Positions 18,423 through 28,153 are shown, counted from the stretch's first letter. The stretch is 64,000 nucleotides of DNA from Mesorhizobium_K sp040049215 (GCF_040049215.1 NZ_JBDZDN010000002.1:310001-374000), one strand, 5' to 3'. The notes: generated from the letters alone by a model not told the origin. Numbers and translations: made by a program.

Positions 18423-20848
18423 TGGGGGTCGCGGCAACGTTGGACCGCAGATCGGCTAGGTTGGCGCGCTTGCTGAGCGCGACTGCGCTTTCGTGCCTGT
18501 TCGCCCCCGCCATCATTCCCGCGCCGGTCTTCGCGCAGACCATCGCAGATATCGCGCCCGATGTGCCCGAAGGCTCCGAGATGTTGCTCGAGGCCGACAC
18601 GCTGATCTACGACAACAATGACGAGACGGTCACAGCGTCGGGCAGCGTCAGGATCGATTACGGCGGCAACAAGCTCGTTGCGAATCAGGTCACCTACGAC
18701 CGCCGCTCGCGCCGGCTGATCGCCACCGGGGACGTGCAGATCGTCGACCCTCAGGGCACGACGGTCTATTCCGACAAGATCGACATCACGGACGATTTCG
18801 GCGACGGTTTCGTGAATGCGTTGCGCGTCGAGACTGTCGACAAGACCTATTTCGCCGCGGAGAGCGGAGAACGGCGCGGCGGCTTCCTGACGACCTTCAA
18901 CAACGGTGTCTATACCGCCTGCGAACCTTGCGAGGATCAGCCCGACAAGGCGCCGCCGTGGCGGATCAAGGCCAAGAAGATCATCTGGAACCAGCAGACC
19001 AAGACGGTGCGCTTCGAGAACTCGTCCTTCGAGTTCTTCGGCCTGCCGCTTGGCAACTTCCCGTCTTTCGAGATCGCGGATCCGACGGTGAAACGGAAGT
19101 CGGGCTTCCTGTTCCCGGGCGTCACCTTCCGGAGCGACCTCGGTGTCGGCGTTTCGATCCCCTATTACATCGCGCTGTCGCCGACCTACGACCTGACCGT
19201 CACCGGCACCGGCTACACCGAACAGGGCTTCCTGGCTGAAGCCGAATGGCGCCAGCGCTTCAACAACGGCGAGTACACCGTAACGCTCGCCGGCATCAAC
19301 CAGGCCAACCCGGAAGCTTTCGACCGAAACACGGTCGATTCGGGTCCGGACGGCGATCCCAACGAATTCCGCGGCATGATGGGAACCTCGGGCCGCTTCG
19401 CGCTCAACTCGCGCTGGGATTTCGGATGGGACGTCCTCGTCCAGACCGACAAGAATTTTTCCCGTACGTACGGGATCGGCGACTACACGGACTTCGTCTA
19501 CCGCTCCGAAGTCTACCTGACCGGGCTCGACGATCGTAACTATTTCGACCTGCGCGGCATGCATTTCGACGTGCAGGAATCGAACCTCAACACCAATCCG
19601 AATGGCACGGAGAATTTTGACGCCCGTGACCAGGAGCAGCCCTGGGTCCTGCCGAGCTTCGACTATTCCTACACGCCTGACGAGCCGGTGTTCGGCGGCG
19701 AGCTGAACTTTGATCTCAATGCGCGCGTGATCAGCCGAGACAAGCTGGATTACACGTTGTCGGAGGTGAACCCTGCTTTTGTCGAAACCGTCAACGGCAT
19801 CGAAAACACCTCAAGCCGCCTGACCGCGGAAGGCGAGTGGAAGCGCTCCTTCGTCTCGGACGGCGGGCTGGTGATGACCCCGCTGCTCGCCTTCCAGGCC
19901 GACACGACAAGCGTCAACTATTCGTCCGAATCGGTCACCGCCATCGAGAACATGGCTAGCAACCCACAGATCGGAGTGCTTACCGACATCAGGGATGCCT
20001 ACCATCGCCTGCTTGCCACAGCAGGCCTCGAGCTGCGCTTCCCGCTGCTGTTCGCCTCGGAGAATTCCAACCACGTGATCGAGCCGATGGCGCAGCTTTT
20101 TGCGCGCAACGACGAGCCGTACAGTGAAAAGCTTGGCATACCCAACGAGGACGCCCAGAGCTTCGTCTTCGACGCGACGAGCCTGTTCGAGCGTGACAAA
20201 TTCTCGGGCTACGACCGCATCGAGGGCGGCACCCGCGCCAATGTCGGCTTCCGCTATTCGGGGGCGTTCGGCAACGGCTGGATTGCCAACGGCATTGTTG
20301 GCCAGTCCTACCATCTGGCCGGCGAAAACTCTTTCGCCGCTCCCGACCTCGTCAATGCAGGCGCCTATTCCGGCCTGGAGACGGATACATCCGACTTCGT
20401 CGGTTTGATCGGCTTTGCTTCCCCAGACGGTCTGTCGGCTTCGGCCAGCGCCCGCTTGGACGAGCAGACACTCGAGGTTAGACGCAGTGAGGTCAAGGCA
20501 GGCTACACCGGTGGAGCCATATCGGTTTCGGCCATGTATGCCTTCATCCAGGCGCAGGAACTCTATGGCTTCGACGAAGACCGCAGGGAATTGTCGCTCG
20601 GGGGATCGGCGCGGCTCCATGAAAACTGGCGCGTGTTCGGATCGGGCACCTATGATTTCGAGACGAGCGTGATGGTGAAGAGCTCTTTGGGCTTCGCCTA
20701 CGACGACGAGTGCTTCACCTATCTGATGACGTTTGCCGAAGACCGCGACCGCGATACTGGAGAAGCGACCCAGAACATAGGGTTCAATATTTCCTTCCGC
20801 ACGTTGGGCGACTTCGGATCGGCGACTGATAGCGTCTCTGGCCTCTGA
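18422..20848 (+). CDS. lptD: LPS-assembly protein LptD
   Basis: Outer-membrane beta-barrel that inserts lipopolysaccharide into the outer leaflet. The 808 residues comprise a signal peptide (hydrophobic LSATALSCLFAPAIIPAPVFAQ), an N-terminal OstA-like jellyroll (LLEADTLIYDNNDETVTASG onward) and a C-terminal barrel domain. Cys residues are few (CEPCE near residue 165), so the E. coli four-Cys disulfide pattern is not obvious. GTG 18422 is chosen because it overlaps the lptG stop and puts a signal peptide at the N-terminus; no ATG lies before the signal sequence. Confidence 0.93.
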   Translation: MGVAATLDRRSARLARLLSATALSCLFAPAIIPAPVFAQTIADIAPDVPEGSEMLLEADTLIYDNNDETVTASGSVRIDYGGNKLVANQVTYDRRSRRLIATGDVQIVDPQGTTVYSDKIDITDDFGDGFVNALRVETVDKTYFAAESGERRGGFLTTFNNGVYTACEPCEDQPDKAPPWRIKAKKIIWNQQTKTVRFENSSFEFFGLPLGNFPSFEIADPTVKRKSGFLFPGVTFRSDLGVGVSIPYYIALSPTYDLTVTGTGYTEQGFLAEAEWRQRFNNGEYTVTLAGINQANPEAFDRNTVDSGPDGDPNEFRGMMGTSGRFALNSRWDFGWDVLVQTDKNFSRTYGIGDYTDFVYRSEVYLTGLDDRNYFDLRGMHFDVQESNLNTNPNGTENFDARDQEQPWVLPSFDYSYTPDEPVFGGELNFDLNARVISRDKLDYTLSEVNPAFVETVNGIENTSSRLTAEGEWKRSFVSDGGLVMTPLLAFQADTTSVNYSSESVTAIENMASNPQIGVLTDIRDAYHRLLATAGLELRFPLLFASENSNHVIEPMAQLFARNDEPYSEKLGIPNEDAQSFVFDATSLFERDKFSGYDRIEGGTRANVGFRYSGAFGNGWIANGIVGQSYHLAGENSFAAPDLVNAGAYSGLETDTSDFVGLIGFASPDGLSASASARLDEQTLEVRRSEVKAGYTGGAISVSAMYAFIQAQELYGFDEDRRELSLGGSARLHENWRVFGSGTYDFETSVMVKSSLGFAYDDECFTYLMTFAEDRDRDTGEATQNIGFNISFRTLGDFGSATDSVSGL

Positions 20849-20942
20849 GGCCGGCTAGCCGACATTCTTTCGCCGCATAGCGAAGGCATGGAACGGTGGC
20901 ACCCGATAACAGAAAAAATCCGAGGGACAGGAACTGCACGCA

Positions 20943-21881
20943 ATGTTTTCGACGAGGAAATGCCTCACGTCAGCGGGCCTTGCGCTGATGATTGCGGCGG
21001 CGCCGGCTGGCGTGGCTTTCCTGTCGAGGCCGGCGGCCGCAAGCGAGATCGCGGTCATCGTCAACAGGACTGCGATCACATCTTACGATATCCAGCGCCG
21101 CGCCGCGTTCATGAAGCTGCAGCGCCGCAAGGGAAACCTGAACGAGCAGGCCGAAGAAGAGCTGATCGACCAGGTGTTGAGGCTAGGCGAAGCGCAGAGG
21201 CTGGGTATCCGGATTTCGGACGACCAGGTGGCCACCGCCTACAGCAACTTCGCCAAATCGAACAAGATGACGGTCAAGCAGCTTGACGGTATCATGGCCC
21301 AGACCGGCGTGACCAAGTCGCACTTCAAGGAATTCATCCGCGCCCAGATGAGCTGGAACCAGGCGCTCGTTTCGCGGGGCCGGCGCGATGCCGGCACCAT
21401 GTCCGAGCAGGATGTGGTGCGGCGCATGCTGCAGCAAGGCGGCGCCAAGCCGACCGCGATGGAGTATATGCTCCAGCAGGTGATCTTTGTCGTGCCGGCT
21501 GGCGAGCGCGGCAACATGGCGAAGCGCAAGCGCGAGGCGGAAGCCATGCGGGCGCGTTTCAACGGGTGCAACAACACCCGCGAATTCGCCAAGGGGCTTC
21601 TGGACGTCACGGTGAAGGATCTCGGGCGCAAGCTTGCGCCGGAACTGCCGTCGGACTGGGCCGAGCAGATCAAGAACACCAAGGTCGGCGGAGCCACAAG
21701 CGTGCGTGAAACCTCCATCGGCGTAGAATTTATCGGCATCTGCTCCAGCCGCGAGGTTTCCGACGACCGCGTCGCCAAGCTGACGTTCCAGACCGAAGGC
21801 GCGGGGGACAAGGCCGGCGAGGAGCTGAGCAAGAAGTACACCGCGGAACTGCGCGAGAAAGCCAAGATCGTCAAACGCTGA
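20943..21881 (+). CDS. surA: SurA-like periplasmic chaperone / peptidylprolyl isomerase
   Basis: Periplasmic chaperone for outer-membrane proteins. The 312 residues start with a signal peptide (LTSAGLALMIAAAPAGVAF, then AAAS), followed by a SurA N-domain pattern (EIAVIVNRTAITSYDIQRRAAFMK) and a single rather degenerate parvulin-like region. It is shorter than E. coli SurA, which has two PPIase domains, as is usual in alphaproteobacteria. It sits 94 bp after lptD, its best known client, in the same orientation. Confidence 0.85.
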   Translation: MFSTRKCLTSAGLALMIAAAPAGVAFLSRPAAASEIAVIVNRTAITSYDIQRRAAFMKLQRRKGNLNEQAEEELIDQVLRLGEAQRLGIRISDDQVATAYSNFAKSNKMTVKQLDGIMAQTGVTKSHFKEFIRAQMSWNQALVSRGRRDAGTMSEQDVVRRMLQQGGAKPTAMEYMLQQVIFVVPAGERGNMAKRKREAEAMRARFNGCNNTREFAKGLLDVTVKDLGRKLAPELPSDWAEQIKNTKVGGATSVRETSIGVEFIGICSSREVSDDRVAKLTFQTEGAGDKAGEELSKKYTAELREKAKIVKR

Positions 21882-21903
21882 CTCTTTGCAGGGCGATCGG
21901 AGC

Positions 21904-22752
21904 ATGCAGGGCGACGGAGGCGTTCGTGCCAGCATCGACGGGCTGCCGCCGCTGCGAGACGTCATAGAGCGCCACGGCCTGCAGGCCAAGAAATCGCTTG
22001 GCCAGAATTTCCTCCTCGACCTCAATCTCACTGGCAGGATCGCGCGCGCCGCCGGCGACCTTTCTCAGGCGACCGTCATCGAGGTCGGCCCCGGCCCCGG
22101 CGGCCTGACCCGCGCGCTCCTGATGCACGGGGCAAGGCGCGTGATCGCAGTGGAGCGCGACGAGCGCTGCCTGGCAGCCTTGGCCGAGGTCGCGGCGCAT
22201 TATCCCGATAGGCTCGAAATCATCCCGGGCGACGCGCTGAAGACCGACTTCGCGGCACTTGCAGGAGACGGACCGGTTCGCATCGTCGCCAACCTGCCCT
22301 ACAACATCGGCACCGAATTATTGGTCCGCTGGCTGACGACGCCGGACTGGCCGCCCTTCTACCAATCCATGACTCTGATGTTCCAGCGCGAAGTCGCCGA
22401 GCGCATCGTGGCGAAACCCGGAGCCGACGCTTACGGGCGGCTTGGCGTACTCGTCGGCTGGCGCACCGATGCGAGGATCGTCTTCGACGTGCCGCCCCAG
22501 GCCTTCACGCCGCCGCCCAAGGTGACCTCGTCGGTGGTGCACCTGGTGCCGCGTCAAACGCCCCTGCCCGCCGATGTGAAGAAGCTCGGCCGGGTCACGG
22601 AAGCCTCATTCGGCCAGCGCCGCAAGATGCTACGCCAGAGCCTCAAGAGCCTCGGCGGCGAAAGTCTGCTGGATGCGGTAGGGATCGACGGTACAAGACG
22701 GGCAGAGACACTGAGCGTGGCAGAGTTCGTCAACCTCGCGAACGCTGTCTGA
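21904..22752 (+). CDS. rsmA: 16S rRNA (adenine1518-N6/adenine1519-N6)-dimethyltransferase
   Basis: KsgA/RsmA dimethylates two adjacent adenines in helix 45 of 16S rRNA during 30S maturation. The 282 residues contain KKSLGQNFL, the SAM-binding EVGPGPGGLT and the catalytic motif NLPYNIGT. ATG 21904 is the likely start; an in-frame TTG at 21886 would add six residues. It lies 22 bp after surA. In many proteobacteria pdxA separates these two genes; there is no room for it here. It converges with gmk. Confidence 0.94.
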   Translation: MQGDGGVRASIDGLPPLRDVIERHGLQAKKSLGQNFLLDLNLTGRIARAAGDLSQATVIEVGPGPGGLTRALLMHGARRVIAVERDERCLAALAEVAAHYPDRLEIIPGDALKTDFAALAGDGPVRIVANLPYNIGTELLVRWLTTPDWPPFYQSMTLMFQREVAERIVAKPGADAYGRLGVLVGWRTDARIVFDVPPQAFTPPPKVTSSVVHLVPRQTPLPADVKKLGRVTEASFGQRRKMLRQSLKSLGGESLLDAVGIDGTRRAETLSVAEFVNLANAV

Positions 22753-22762
22753 GCCCGGCGAC

Positions 22763-23416
22763 CTAGACCTTCTCGTCGAGCAGCCCCGATACGAAGTCGA
22801 AAAGCCCAGGACGGCGGTCGCGGCGCAACCGCTCGCCGGTTACGATCGAGCGAACCTCGCCGAAAGCGCGGTCAAGATCATCGTTGATCACGACGAAATC
22901 ATACTCCGTCCAATGCTCGATCTCGATGCGGGCGTTCTTCAGCCGGGTCTCGATCACTGTTTCCTGGTCCTCGGCCCGGCGCTTGAGGCGCGCCTTCAAC
23001 TCCGCCATCGACGGCGGCAGGATAAAGATCGAGACGATGTCGCCGCGCATCCTTTCCTTGAGCTGCTTGGCGCCCTGCCAGTCAATGTCGAACAGCATAT
23101 CGCGCCCCTCCGCCATCGCCTTCTCGGCTGGCGCGCGCGGCGTGGCGTAGCAGTTGCCGTGAACTTCGGCCCATTCGAGCAGGGCATCGGAATCGCGCAG
23201 GACCTCGAATTCCTGCATCGTGCGGAAATGGTAGTGCACGCCTTCGATCTCGCTTCCCCGGCGAGGCCTGGTCGTCACGCTGACGGAAAGCTCGAAACCG
23301 TGGTCCTTCTCAAGCAGGTTTCGCGCAATGGTCGACTTGCCGGCGCCCGAGGGCGACGACAGGACGAGCATCAGCCCCCGGCGGCGAATGCGGGAACCGG
23401 CATCCTTGACGGCCAT
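22763..23416 (-). CDS. gmk: Guanylate kinase
   Basis: Converts GMP to GDP with ATP. The 217 residues include the P-loop SSPSGAGKST (residues 20-29), the GMP-binding region VSVTTRPRRG and the DIDWQGAKQL signature. The minus-strand run yicC-gmk has only 3 bp between the genes, so gmk is probably co-transcribed downstream of yicC and perhaps mltG. The ATG at 23416 gives an N-terminal extension (MAVKDAGSRIRRRG) common in rhizobial Gmk. Confidence 0.95.
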   Translation of the reverse strand: MAVKDAGSRIRRRGLMLVLSSPSGAGKSTIARNLLEKDHGFELSVSVTTRPRRGSEIEGVHYHFRTMQEFEVLRDSDALLEWAEVHGNCYATPRAPAEKAMAEGRDMLFDIDWQGAKQLKERMRGDIVSIFILPPSMAELKARLKRRAEDQETVIETRLKNARIEIEHWTEYDFVVINDDLDRAFGEVRSIVTGERLRRDRRPGLFDFVSGLLDEKV

Positions 23417-23419
23417 CTC

Positions 23420-24310
23420 CTACTCCAGATTCTGAACCTGCTCGCGGAACTGATCGACCACCGCCTTCAACTCCAGCCCGATTGCGGTCACGGCCGCGGC
23501 GTTCGACTTCGAGCAGAGCGTATTCGATTCGCGATTAAATTCCTGTGCCAGAAAATCCAGCTTGCGCCCAACCGCGCCGCCTGACGCGAGCAGCGCCCGG
23601 CCGGAAGCGACATGGGTCTTCAGCCTGTCGATCTCCTCGCGTATGTCGGCCTTGGTTGCGAGGAATGCGGCTTCCATGTGCAGCCGGCTCTCGTCCAGGT
23701 TGGCGGAGGTGTCCATCAAAAGGCGCACCTGCTCGGCGAGCTTCTGGCGGATCACCAGCGGATCGCGCGACGGATCGGCCTCGGCCCGCAGCGTGAGCGC
23801 ATCCACGGCGTCGATATGGCCAAGCAGCAGAACCTTGAGCGCCGCTCCCTCGGCGCGGCGCGCTGCCTCCAGCCCTGCCAGCGCTTTCTCGAAGGCGCCA
23901 AGCAGCGCGGCATCCAGCGCGGTTCGTGCTTCCTCGCTTTCGATCGCCTCGGGCACGTCGAGCACGCCGCGCAGCGACAGGAGCCCGTCGGCGCTTGCCG
24001 GGGCGAAGCCGAACTGGTCCTGCAAACGCTGGGCCAGGCCCGCGATGTCCTTCAGGAAGGCTTCGTTGACGATAGGTTGCGGATGCAGTCCGGCGGCCCG
24101 TCCGATGGTCAGCGTCGCCTGAAAATTGCCGCGCGAAAAGCGCTTCTGCACGGCCTGGCGCAGCGCCGGCTCCAGCCGCTCGAAGCCCGGCGGCAGGCGG
24201 AGCCGAAGTTCGACGCTCTTGCCGTTGACGGATTTGACTTCCCAGGCGATCGACGTGCCGTCGTGATCAGCAACGGCGCGCGCGAAACCGGTCATGCTCT
24301 GCAAAGCCAT
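23420..24310 (-). CDS. yicC: YicC family endoribonuclease
   Basis: YicC-family protein of 296 residues; E. coli YicC is reported to be an RNase acting on small RNA. It begins MALQSMTGFARA, the conserved N-terminus, and ends with the DUF1732 block (IREEIDRLKTHV, GRKLDFLAQEFNRESNTLCSK). ATG 24310 is chosen because the SMTGFA motif normally follows directly after the start; an upstream in-frame ATG at 24346 adds 12 unconserved residues. It is placed upstream of gmk, as in many bacteria. Confidence 0.93.
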   Translation of the reverse strand: MALQSMTGFARAVADHDGTSIAWEVKSVNGKSVELRLRLPPGFERLEPALRQAVQKRFSRGNFQATLTIGRAAGLHPQPIVNEAFLKDIAGLAQRLQDQFGFAPASADGLLSLRGVLDVPEAIESEEARTALDAALLGAFEKALAGLEAARRAEGAALKVLLLGHIDAVDALTLRAEADPSRDPLVIRQKLAEQVRLLMDTSANLDESRLHMEAAFLATKADIREEIDRLKTHVASGRALLASGGAVGRKLDFLAQEFNRESNTLCSKSNAAAVTAIGLELKAVVDQFREQVQNLE

Positions 24311-24397
24311 GATCCTTGCGTCCCCTACGTGCCCGACCATTCTCACGGTAGCTTGGCTTTGTCGAGCGCCTGGCAGCGGTCCCTTGCCGGACAGCTT

Positions 24398-25594
24398 CTA
24401 CTGCGCCGTTGCCGCAGGCGCGGCGCCGCCCTCGGCAGCCGCCTCGGCCTTGGCTGCTTCCTCGGCGGCCTGCTTCTTCTGAACTGCCCGCCAGCGGGCG
24501 ACGTTCTCGTTGTGCTCCTCGAGCGTAACCGCAAAGACATGGCCGCCAGTGCCGTCGGCGACGAAATAGAGATCCCCGGTCTTCGACGGATTGGCGACGG
24601 CTTCCAGCGACTCGCGGCCGGGATTGGCGATCGGCCCAGGCGGCAGACCGTTGATGACGTAGGTGTTGTAGGGTGTCGGCTTGTCTATGTCGGACTGAAA
24701 GATCGGGCGGTCGACCGGCCGGCCCTTGCCGCCGAACAGGCCATAAAGAATGGTCGGGTCGGACTGCAGCCGCATGCCCTTGTTCAGCCGGTTGATGAAG
24801 ACGGCCGCGACTCGCGAGCGCTCGTCGGCGACGCCGGTTTCCTTCTCTACGATCGAGGCAAGCGTCACGAACTCGTTGATGTCGGCAATCGGCAGGCCGG
24901 AGACGCGTCGGTTCCAGATGCTTTCGACGAGCCGCGTCTGGTCGGCCACCATCTTATCGATAATCTGCTGGCGCGTGGCGCCGCGGGTGAAGCGCTGGGT
25001 GTCGGCGATCAGGCTGCCTTCCGGCGGCATCTCGGCCGGCATGTCACCGGTCAGCGCCTCATGCTCGGCGATGCGCTGAAACGCCTGCTCGACCGTCAGT
25101 CCTTCGGGGATGGTGAGCGAAGCGAGCACCGACTTGCCGCTTTCCAGGAGGTCCACGATATCGCGCATGGAGGCGCCGGCCTTGATCTCGTACTCGCCGG
25201 CCTTCAGCACGCTGCCCTTGTCATAGGCGCGCACGCCAATGCGGAAGATGCGCGAATCGCTGATCAGGCCGCGCCTCTCGAGCTGGTCCGCTATCTCGGC
25301 GACGCTCGTGTTGGGCCGAACCATGAAATTGGTCGTGGTCTTCGCCGGACCAGGGCCATCGAATTCGCGCTTGCCGACATAAAGCGCAACACCCGCCACG
25401 ATCACCGCGAGAATGGCCGAGGTGACAACGAAATTCATGAACACGACGATCTGGCTGCGCGAAGCGCGCGAGCGTTTCGGCGGCGGCGTGCCGAGTTCTG
25501 GGCGCAGAGCCTCGCTCGCCGTCTTCGGAACGATCGGCTGCGCCGGCATGGCCCGCCGGCCGAATTCCCCATTGTCTGCAGGGTTCATGCTCAT
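24398..25594 (-). CDS. mltG: Endolytic murein transglycosylase MltG
   Basis: Inner-membrane enzyme that cleaves nascent glycan strands and sets their length. The 398 residues have a Pro-rich cytosolic N-terminus, one membrane helix (VVFMNFVVTSAILAVIVAGVALYV, about 50-72), a LysM-like subdomain and the YceG catalytic domain with Glu250 in ASIVEKETG. The C-terminal ~25 residues form an Ala/Glu-rich tail of no known role. It lies between fabF and yicC in the minus-strand envelope run, a common neighbourhood for yceG next to the fab genes. Confidence 0.94.
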   Translation of the reverse strand: MSMNPADNGEFGRRAMPAQPIVPKTASEALRPELGTPPPKRSRASRSQIVVFMNFVVTSAILAVIVAGVALYVGKREFDGPGPAKTTTNFMVRPNTSVAEIADQLERRGLISDSRIFRIGVRAYDKGSVLKAGEYEIKAGASMRDIVDLLESGKSVLASLTIPEGLTVEQAFQRIAEHEALTGDMPAEMPPEGSLIADTQRFTRGATRQQIIDKMVADQTRLVESIWNRRVSGLPIADINEFVTLASIVEKETGVADERSRVAAVFINRLNKGMRLQSDPTILYGLFGGKGRPVDRPIFQSDIDKPTPYNTYVINGLPPGPIANPGRESLEAVANPSKTGDLYFVADGTGGHVFAVTLEEHNENVARWRAVQKKQAAEEAAKAEAAAEGGAAPAATAQ

Positions 25595-25690
25595 GTCGCC
25601 TCAATCTGCCTGCCGCAACGACTCTCCCCCGAGAGCACGACCGGAAGCCTAAGTCCGAATATGGCAAAATTGACGGCGAGGCGGGCGCGC

Positions 25691-26953
25691 TCAGCCATTG
25701 TAACGTTGGAAGACGAGCGATGCGTTGGTCCCGCCGAAGCCGAAGGAGTTTGACAGCGCGACATCGATTTGCCGCGCGCGCGGCTTGTTGGGCACCAGGT
25801 CTATGGCCGTCTCGCGCTCGGGATTGTCGAGGTTGATGGTCGGCGGCGCGATGTTGTCACGAATGGCGAGCAGCGAGAAAATCGCTTCGACCGCCCCCGC
25901 ACCGCCAAGCAGATGGCCGATCGACGATTTCGTCGACGACATGGATATCTTCGAGGCCGCGTTGCCGACTAGGCGTTCGACCGCGCCGAGCTCGATCGTG
26001 TCGGCCATCGTAGAGGTGCCGTGGGCGTTGATGTAGTCGATGTCGGCCGGCGTCAGATTGGCGCGCTTCAATGCCGCCGTCATGCAGCGGAATGCGCCGT
26101 CGCCGTCCTCTGCCGGAGCCGTAATGTGGTAGGCATCGCCGGTCAGGCCGTAACCGACCACCTCGGCATAGATCTTAGCGCCGCGCGCCTTGGCGTGCTC
26201 CAGCTCTTCCAGGATGACGGCGCCGGCGCCTTCGCCTAGGACAAAACCGTCGCGGTCGCGGTCGTAGGGGCGCGACGCCTTCTCCGGCTGGTCGTTGCGC
26301 TCGGTCGACAGCGCCCTGCAGGCGGCGAAGCCGGCGACGCCGAGCGGCGTGATCGGCGCTTCGGCACCGCCCGCCACCATCACGTCGGCATCGCCGAAGA
26401 TGATCAGCCGAGCGGCGTCGCCGATCGCATGCGCGCCGGTCGAACAAGCGGTGACGACCGCGTGGTTCGGACCCTTCAGCCCGTGCCGGATCGATATCTG
26501 GCCGGATATCAGATTGATGATGTTGGCCGGAACGAAGAACGGGCTGATGCGGCGCGGCCCGCGTTCCTTCAGGATGATGGCGTTCTCGGCGATGCCTTCC
26601 AGCCCGCCGATGCCCGAGCCCATCAGCACGCCGGTGGCGCAGCGCTCGGCCTCCGTCTTCGGCTCCCAGCCGGAATCCTTCAGCGCCTCGTCGGCAGCCG
26701 CGATCCCATAGAGGATGAAGTCGGTGATCTTGCGCAGTTCCTTGGGCTCGAGCACGCTCTCGGGATTCAACGTCCCGTTGCTGCCGTCGCCGCGCGGTAC
26801 GGAATGCGCGATCTTGGCGGCATAGTCGGTGACGTCGAACTTGGTGATGCGCGTGCAGGCGCTGCGCCCGGTCAGGAGCTCGCGCCAGCTATGCTCGACG
26901 CCAACGCCCAAGGGCGAGACGAGACCCATGCCGGTAACGACGACACGCCGCAT
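25691..26953 (-). CDS. fabF: Beta-ketoacyl-ACP synthase II
   Basis: Condenses malonyl-ACP with growing acyl-ACP chains in fatty-acid elongation. The 420 residues carry the Cys-His-His triad: C170 in VTACSTGAH, H311 in NAHGTSTMADT and H347 in SSIGHLLGGAG. It lies 38 bp downstream of acpP, the usual acpP-fabF pairing. The ATG at 26953 gives MRRVVVTGMGLVSPLG. Confidence 0.97.
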   Translation of the reverse strand: MRRVVVTGMGLVSPLGVGVEHSWRELLTGRSACTRITKFDVTDYAAKIAHSVPRGDGSNGTLNPESVLEPKELRKITDFILYGIAAADEALKDSGWEPKTEAERCATGVLMGSGIGGLEGIAENAIILKERGPRRISPFFVPANIINLISGQISIRHGLKGPNHAVVTACSTGAHAIGDAARLIIFGDADVMVAGGAEAPITPLGVAGFAACRALSTERNDQPEKASRPYDRDRDGFVLGEGAGAVILEELEHAKARGAKIYAEVVGYGLTGDAYHITAPAEDGDGAFRCMTAALKRANLTPADIDYINAHGTSTMADTIELGAVERLVGNAASKISMSSTKSSIGHLLGGAGAVEAIFSLLAIRDNIAPPTINLDNPERETAIDLVPNKPRARQIDVALSNSFGFGGTNASLVFQRYNG

Positions 26954-26991
26954 GGCGGGCGCTCCTCAACTGCCGGGGACTGCGAAAGGGG

Positions 26992-27228
26992 TCAGGCCGA
27001 AGCCTTGTCGATGTATTTCACGGCGTCGCCGACCGTCAGGATGGTTTCGGCGGCGTCGTCGGGAATCTCGACCCCGAATTCCTCTTCGAACGCCATGACG
27101 AGTTCGACCGTGTCGAGGCTGTCGGCGCCGAGGTCATCGATGAAGCTCGCCTGCTCGGTTACCTTCTCGGCATCGACGCCGAGATGTTCCACAACGATCT
27201 TCTTGACGCGCTCTGCGGTGTCGCTCAT
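26992..27228 (-). CDS. acpP: Acyl carrier protein
   Basis: Carries acyl chains on a 4'-phosphopantetheine arm. The 78 residues are strongly acidic, with the modification site Ser37 in DDLGADSLDTVE. It is separated from fabG by 180 bp, including a plausible fabG terminator region and a dyad close upstream of its start, so it may have its own promoter in addition to read-through from fabD-fabG. Confidence 0.97.
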   Translation of the reverse strand: MSDTAERVKKIVVEHLGVDAEKVTEQASFIDDLGADSLDTVELVMAFEEEFGVEIPDDAAETILTVGDAVKYIDKASA

Positions 27229-27262
27229 TTGGGCATCCTCGCCTTACTAGTGTCTGTCTTCG

Positions 27263-27284
27263 TTAGCCGCCCGAACGGCGCTAA
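27263..27284. promoter_or_regulatory. 22-bp imperfect dyad upstream of acpP
   Basis: TTAGCCGCC (27263-27271) faces GGCGCTAA (27277-27284), with one unpaired base in the left arm, 34 bp upstream of the acpP start codon. Its place between the fabG end and acpP, in a promoter-proximal location, suggests an operator or a leader hairpin. The factor is unknown. Confidence 0.4.
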
Positions 27285-27408
27285 TCAAGTTCAAAGATAT
27301 GGCCCGCCGGAAACGCAACGCTCCCGGCCGGGTTCCTGGCGAAGCGCCCGGTTGAGAGGCGCATTACACGAAAAAACCCTGAGGTCCAAGGCGAAAAGGC
27401 CCTGTGGA

Positions 27409-28146
27409 TCAGATCATCGCCATGCCGCCATTGACGTGGATGGTCTGCCCGGTCACGTAGCCGGCCTCGTTGGAGGCGAGATAGGCGACGGCGGATGCCA
27501 CCTCGGCGCTGGTTCCCATCCGCTTTGTCGGGATCGCCGCCATGATCGCCTCCTTCTGCTTGTCGTTCAGTTTGTCGGTCATGGCGGATTCGATGAAACC
27601 CGGAGCGACGCAGTTGACGGTGATCGAGCGGGTGGCGATCTCCTGCGCAAGCGATTTCGAGAATCCGATCATGCCGGCCTTCGAGGCGCAATAGTTGGTC
27701 TGGCCGGGATTTCCCGTGACGCCGACGACGGAGGTGATGTTGATGATGCGGCCGAAGCGGCGGCGCATCATCGGATGCGTCAGTTCGCGCGTCAGGCGGA
27801 ACACGGCGGTCAGGTTGACCTCCAGCACGGAATCCCAGTCGGCATCAGACATGCGCACGAAAAGGCCGTCCTTGGTGATGCCGGCATTGTTGACCAATAT
27901 GTCGACGCCTTCGAGCTCGGCTTCGGCCTTTTGGCCCAACGCCTTGACCTCGTCGCGGTTGGAGAGGTTGGCCGGGAAAATCTTGACCCGGTCGCCGAGC
28001 TTGGCGGCAAGGCCCTCGAGCTTCTCGACCTTGGTGCCGTGCAGGCCGACAATCGCGCCCTGGGCGTGCAGCATCTCGGCGATCGCCTCGCCGATGCCGC
28101 CGGAAGCGCCTGTCACGAGTGCCTTGCGGCCGGTCAGTTCGAACAT
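27409..28146 (-). CDS. fabG: 3-oxoacyl-[ACP] reductase
   Basis: NADPH-dependent reduction of beta-ketoacyl-ACP in fatty-acid synthesis. The 245-residue SDR has VTGASGGIGE cofactor binding, NNAG at 86-89, and the catalytic Ser139, Tyr152 and Lys156 (NYCASKAG). On the minus strand it is downstream of fabD with one small unknown gene between them. Confidence 0.97.
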   Translation of the reverse strand: MFELTGRKALVTGASGGIGEAIAEMLHAQGAIVGLHGTKVEKLEGLAAKLGDRVKIFPANLSNRDEVKALGQKAEAELEGVDILVNNAGITKDGLFVRMSDADWDSVLEVNLTAVFRLTRELTHPMMRRRFGRIINITSVVGVTGNPGQTNYCASKAGMIGFSKSLAQEIATRSITVNCVAPGFIESAMTDKLNDKQKEAIMAAIPTKRMGTSAEVASAVAYLASNEAGYVTGQTIHVNGGMAMI

Positions 28147-28153
28147 GTTTCCC

